In this document: piece by piece, positions 6,269 through 7,606 of the stretch
Numbering within the stretch: the first letter of the stretch is position 1
Layout of the letters: the number at the start of each line of letters is the position of its first letter
NCBI GenBank assembly: GCA_016280485.1
Contig: JAEEGU010000053.1
Span: forward strand, 1 to 7,606
Reading direction: 5' to 3'
DNA from: Bacillota bacterium
GTDB taxonomy: Bacteria > Bacillota > Clostridia > Peptostreptococcales > Anaerovoracaceae
Length of the DNA stretch: 7,606 nucleotides
The notes under the pieces: generated by a model
Seen by the model: only the letters and a program-made list of their open reading frames with translations
What the model was told of the DNA's origin: nothing
Database searches by the model: none
Translations under genes and position numbers: made by a program

Positions 6269-7606
6269 TGTTTTCCTTTGCGTGCACGTGCACGCAATTT
6301 TTTTATGACCACAATTACTCCCCAAATCGTTATGATTACAATGCCGATAAGCGCATAAACCGCCCGTCCCACAACATTCGGAGCCTTTAAAATCTCAACA
6401 GGGTTCCAGGTAGCATTTGCAACCTTTCTGCCCTCTACCCCGGCATATCTTTCCGGAATAACAGGCACACCGTCATCTCCCGGCTCGAACGAAGCCAGGT
6501 ATGATGCGAGAGCGTACCATTCCTTTATTTCATTTCCATTTTTGTCGTATAAAATGCAGTCGTTAAAATCGGTGATAGCCTCACCGTTTTTATCCTTTGG
6601 ACTAATCTTCAAAATTCCGTAGCTTTTAGCCTCGACAGCACCCAGCATCTGCATCGAGTAAAGCCCACCTACCACACGATAGAGGCGTTCCTTTTCCGGC
6701 TTGCTGCCATCGCCGGCATAAGCCTCCGCGCTCGGTACTCCCATTGAAGTATCAATGAATCGAACATCCGTCACTCTGTTTAAAATCAGGCGATGATTGT
6801 TGAATGCCCACTTCGCCCCCGAAGGGTAAAGCTGTGCGGGAGGCATAAGCTTCGAAACCGAAACGTCGACCTCCGCAAGAGTTTTGATTTCTTCGCCCGT
6901 CAGGTAGCATTCAACCAGAGGATATCCCGCAATCCCATCGGCACCGATGCCGAGCGAGCTGATTGAAAAGACATCCGCTGCCGTGATGTCGCCCTTCATG
7001 ATGGTATCACGAATTACGCCAACCGGCGCAACTGCAAGCGCCACAGGCTCGTAGTCCGCGCCCTCGCTTTCATGCACCGCATAGATGTATGAATCGGCAA
7101 TTATATTTCCGAGGCTTGCCTCACGATAAAAGCCCTCCATTTGGCTCAGCGGAGTGAAATTGAAATTGCTCCTTGCAATCACGGTATCCGAGGTAAATCC
7201 AAACCGAGAAAGGTATTCCGCATCCAAAAATGGTCTGTAGCTTTCAATTGCCGAACGGATTTCGGCATTCTCCGGCACGCTTTCGTCCACAGGGATAAGT
7301 CTGTACTCCTTTAAATCCCAGCGACCGTTTCCATCATCAGAAAGCACTACCTTTCCAAGATAAGCGCCGTAGCACTGTGCGGAGCCTATGACTGTCTTTC
7401 CGCGCACAAAAGCCTCCGGAATGTACTGATGGGTGTGCGCGCTCAGAATGAAATCTATATCCGGCACGTTGTCTGCAAGGATGAAGTCCTCGGAGTTTTC
7501 GTCCTCAGGGCGAACTCCCGAATGAGAAAGCGCGATAATAAGATCGCAGTCCTGTGCCTTTAATTCTGCCACTACCGCCTTTGCAGCCTCCGAGCAGGAC
7601 TCAAAC
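6265..7606 (-). CDS. 5'-nucleotidase/UshA-family metallophosphatase with C-terminal membrane anchor, 5'-truncated by the window edge
   Basis: Members of this family are secreted metal-dependent phosphohydrolases that act on nucleotides, UDP-sugars, NAD-type cofactors or cyclic nucleotides. The frame is open to the window edge (visible start FESCSEAAKAVVAELKA); the GTG at 7570-7572 is an internal valine, so the true start is upstream and outside the window. The last part of the metallophosphatase domain is visible: LSHSG (metal-ligand His) and, 29 residues later, SAHTHQ (family GHTH motif with Ala for Gly). It is followed by the C-terminal substrate-binding domain, with EASLGNIIADSY corresponding to the family's LGN-IAD signature and a GDITAADVFSI...LTGEEIKTLAEVD segment. 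Near the end, AVYALIGIVIITIWGVIVVI (6304-6363) is a membrane segment, then a basic KKLRARARKGKH tail. That predicts an enzyme held outside the cell by a C-terminal anchor. The first two metal-binding motifs and any signal peptide are outside the window. Substrate cannot be assigned. No clear terminator of its own is seen downstream. Confidence 0.92.
   Translation of the reverse strand, partial: FESCSEAAKAVVAELKAQDCDLIIALSHSGVRPEDENSEDFILADNVPDIDFILSAHTHQYIPEAFVRGKTVIGSAQCYGAYLGKVVLSDDGNGRWDLKEYRLIPVDESVPENAEIRSAIESYRPFLDAEYLSRFGFTSDTVIARSNFNFTPLSQMEGFYREASLGNIIADSYIYAVHESEGADYEPVALAVAPVGVIRDTIMKGDITAADVFSISSLGIGADGIAGYPLVECYLTGEEIKTLAEVDVSVSKLMPPAQLYPSGAKWAFNNHRLILNRVTDVRFIDTSMGVPSAEAYAGDGSKPEKERLYRVVGGLYSMQMLGAVEAKSYGILKISPKDKNGEAITDFNDCILYDKNGNEIKEWYALASYLASFEPGDDGVPVIPERYAGVEGRKVANATWNPVEILKAPNVVGRAVYALIGIVIITIWGVIVVIKKLRARARKGKH
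6278..6304 (+). terminator. Intrinsic terminator of the 63-codon gene, inside the opposite gene's coding end
   Basis: The stem TTGCGTGC / GCACGCAA (8 base pairs, loop ACGT) is followed directly by seven T's on the plus strand (6298-6304), ten bases after the stop of the 63-codon gene. The core GCGTGCACGTGCACGC is a perfect 16-base palindrome. On the minus strand the same bases encode the basic C-terminal residues LRARAR of the metallophosphatase. There the hairpin has an A-run before it and no U-run after it, so it should work only for the plus strand. Confidence 0.85.

Overview
The window looks like a chromosomal segment of a moderate-GC (roughly half G+C by eye) bacterium, most likely an anaerobic member of the Bacillota (Clostridia). 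The reasons are the glutamine-hydrolysing NAD+ synthetase of the type common in that group, the strong G-rich ribosome-binding site of the small gene, intrinsic hairpin/T-run terminators and an AT-rich intergenic region. The family or genus cannot be fixed from this sequence. I see no rRNA, tRNA, CRISPR array, insertion sequence or phage gene.

Layout, left to right. (1) The 3' part of a plus-strand NAD+ synthetase gene (nadE); its first ~110 codons lie outside the window. (2) A short convergent intergenic region with a hairpin that can act as a terminator in both directions. (3) A 1402-codon minus-strand gene fills more than half of the window. Its product has a very long, low-complexity, charge-patterned N-terminal region (Ala/Glu/Pro repeats alternating with Lys-rich blocks), one membrane segment, and a C-terminal right-handed beta-helix predicted to be extracytoplasmic. 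(4) An AT-rich divergent intergenic region carries a plausible promoter for each side. (5) A 63-codon plus-strand gene of unknown function has a strong ribosome-binding site. (6) The 3' part of a minus-strand gene for a surface 5'-nucleotidase-family metallophosphatase with a C-terminal membrane anchor has its 5' end outside the window. The stop codons of (5) and (6) overlap tail to tail, and the terminator of (5) lies inside the last codons of (6).

The genes do not form one operon: neighbours alternate in strand, so each is probably its own transcription unit or belongs to a unit running out of the window. nadE makes NAD+ in the cytoplasm, and the 5'-nucleotidase-family enzyme could break down nucleotides or nucleotide cofactors outside the cell, but a link between them is only speculation. 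The most unusual object is the giant membrane-anchored beta-helix protein, whose cytoplasmic part carries a recurring short E-L-D-L-S motif and near-identical DNA repeats.
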